Positions 5,142 to 5,766 of a stretch of DNA of 5,766 nt are shown piece after piece (within the stretch, counting starts at the first letter, position 1; each line of letters opens with the position of its first letter). The notes beneath the pieces are model-generated. The model ran no database searches and was not told the DNA's origin. It saw only the letters and a list, made by a program, of their open reading frames with translations. Origin of the DNA: Nostocaceae cyanobacterium CSSed10_463m (GTDB lineage Bacteria; Cyanobacteriota; Cyanobacteriia; Cyanobacteriales; Nostocaceae); NCBI GenBank assembly GCA_003556955.1, contig PWQB01000412.1, positions 1 to 5,766 of the forward strand, given 5' to 3'. The position numbers and the translations under genes are program-made.

Positions 5142-5179
5142 AGGATTTTCGCAGCACACATTAGGATTTTTGCAGAACA
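5142..5179 (+). repeat. Tandem 17-base direct repeat, 21-base period
   Basis: AGGATTTTCGCAGCACA (5142-5158) and AGGATTTTTGCAGAACA (5163-5179) agree at 15 of 17 positions. The 21-base period is two helical turns, which would place both copies on the same DNA face, and is also exactly seven codons. The second copy ends two bases before the antiporter start codon. Confidence 0.8.
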
Positions 5180-5181
5180 TA

Positions 5182-5766
5182 ATGCAGTTTTTAGATGCAA
5201 TCAACGGATATTTTCCCCTGCTGGCGAGTACAACAGAAACAGCAGATAGTTCAATGGTAATAGGCGCAGTACTACTGAGTTTAGTGGTAATCTATTTATC
5301 TAGTAAACTTGGTGGAGAGTTATCCAACCGAGTAGGTTTACCGCCTGTTTTAGGCGAACTCTTAGGAGGTGTGATTGTTGGCATCTCTGTTTTGCATCTG
5401 TTAGTTTTTCCAGAAGGTGGCACAGATAGTTCTAACTCTTTAATCATGACCTTCTTGCAAATCACTGCGGGTTTAACACCTGAAGCTACCCCAGCTGTAT
5501 TTGAGGCACAATCAGAGGTCATTTCTGTCTTAGCAGAATTGGGTGTGATCATTCTGCTGTTTGAAATTGGTTTGGAGTCGAACTTAAAAGACTTGATATC
5601 AGTGGGGGCGCAAGCTGCCATAGTGGCAGTCGTGGGGGTAATAGTTCCTTTTACTGCTGGTACTGTAGGATTAATGTTTTTGTTTGGTGTCGGTGCTGTA
5701 CCAGCAATTTTTGCAGGAGCGGCCTTGACTGCTACTAGTATCGGTATTACTTCCAAGGTACTGTTA
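5182..5766 (+). CDS. CPA2-family Na+/H+ antiporter, NapA/NhaS3-like (N-terminal part, cut by window edge)
   Basis: Membrane antiporter exchanging Na+ (or K+) for H+, serving ion and pH homeostasis; cyanobacterial relatives such as Synechocystis NhaS3 belong to the NapA type. The first 195 residues are present and the frame is open to the right edge. Visible parts: membrane segment at about 24-41; LGGELSNRVGLPPVLGELLGG (43-63), the conserved loop and opening of the next helix, running to about 75; a polar 35-residue loop (77-111); AELGVIILLFEIGLESNLKDL (118-138), the strongest CPA2 signature; a segment at about 141-168; and FAGAALTATSIGITSKVL (177-194), which leads into the unwound core helix. 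The ion-binding Asp pair would lie beyond the edge. The ATG at 5182 has only AGGA at a spacing of 15; the frame is open upstream to a stop at 5110-5112, but no standard start with a good ribosome site exists there. A 35-residue loop after the second helix looks typical of cyanobacterial relatives, from memory. Confidence 0.92.
   Translation, partial: MQFLDAINGYFPLLASTTETADSSMVIGAVLLSLVVIYLSSKLGGELSNRVGLPPVLGELLGGVIVGISVLHLLVFPEGGTDSSNSLIMTFLQITAGLTPEATPAVFEAQSEVISVLAELGVIILLFEIGLESNLKDLISVGAQAAIVAVVGVIVPFTAGTVGLMFLFGVGAVPAIFAGAALTATSIGITSKVLL

Noticed and set aside
5292..5756. 154-residue minus-strand frame, rich in Pro, Thr, Ala and Lys
   Set aside because: It is fully antisense to the antiporter gene, has a low-complexity composition and no recognisable domain; the plus-strand frame clearly encodes a CPA2 membrane protein.
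1..5766. A previously undescribed defence, mobile or biosynthetic system
   Set aside because: All genes fall in known families and most are housekeeping; the EVE domain, sometimes linked to defence, has no restriction, methylase or CRISPR neighbour here.

Overview
The window looks like chromosomal DNA of a filamentous, heterocyst-type cyanobacterium (Nostoc/Anabaena group). The evidence is four copies of the palindrome GCGATCGC (HIP1, the highly iterated cyanobacterial octamer), a tandem heptanucleotide repeat of the STRR type known from these genomes, AT-rich intergenic DNA, and proteins that read as typical cyanobacterial versions. The order mreD-mreC-mreB next to a divergent short ssb matches what I remember of the Anabaena sp. 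PCC 7120 chromosome; no database could be searched.

Layout. On the minus strand from about 2990 down to 1 lie mreB, mreC, mreD and then the 5' part of ribD, which is cut by the left edge. mreB, mreC and mreD form the cell-shape operon: an actin-like filament, a periplasmic scaffold and a multi-pass membrane protein of the elongasome. A perfect 17-bp inverted repeat sits between mreB and mreC. ribD (riboflavin synthesis) follows after an 88-base gap and is probably functionally unrelated.

A 336-base AT-rich divergent region (2989-3324) separates mreB from ssb. ssb runs on the plus strand and encodes only the OB fold with a short tail, without the acidic protein-interaction tip of canonical SSB. 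ssb converges on a secreted SIMPL-domain (DUF541) protein on the minus strand, and the 46-base gap between the two stop codons consists almost entirely of five and a half CAGTTAT repeats.

The SIMPL gene is divergent from an EVE-domain gene (PUA-like fold, modified-base reader family). Two perfect inverted repeats lie in their shared 191-base upstream region. After the EVE gene comes the N-terminal third or more of a CPA2-family Na+/H+ antiporter (NapA/NhaS3-like), cut by the right edge, whose leader carries a 21-base-period direct repeat and an orphan ribosome-binding-like site.

The genes are mainly housekeeping, and I see no defence island, mobile element, CRISPR array or clearly new multi-gene system. 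The interesting signals are non-coding: the mreB-mreC hairpin, the heptamer array, the inverted repeats between the SIMPL and EVE genes, and the tandem repeat before the antiporter. The tail-less SSB is the main protein-level oddity.
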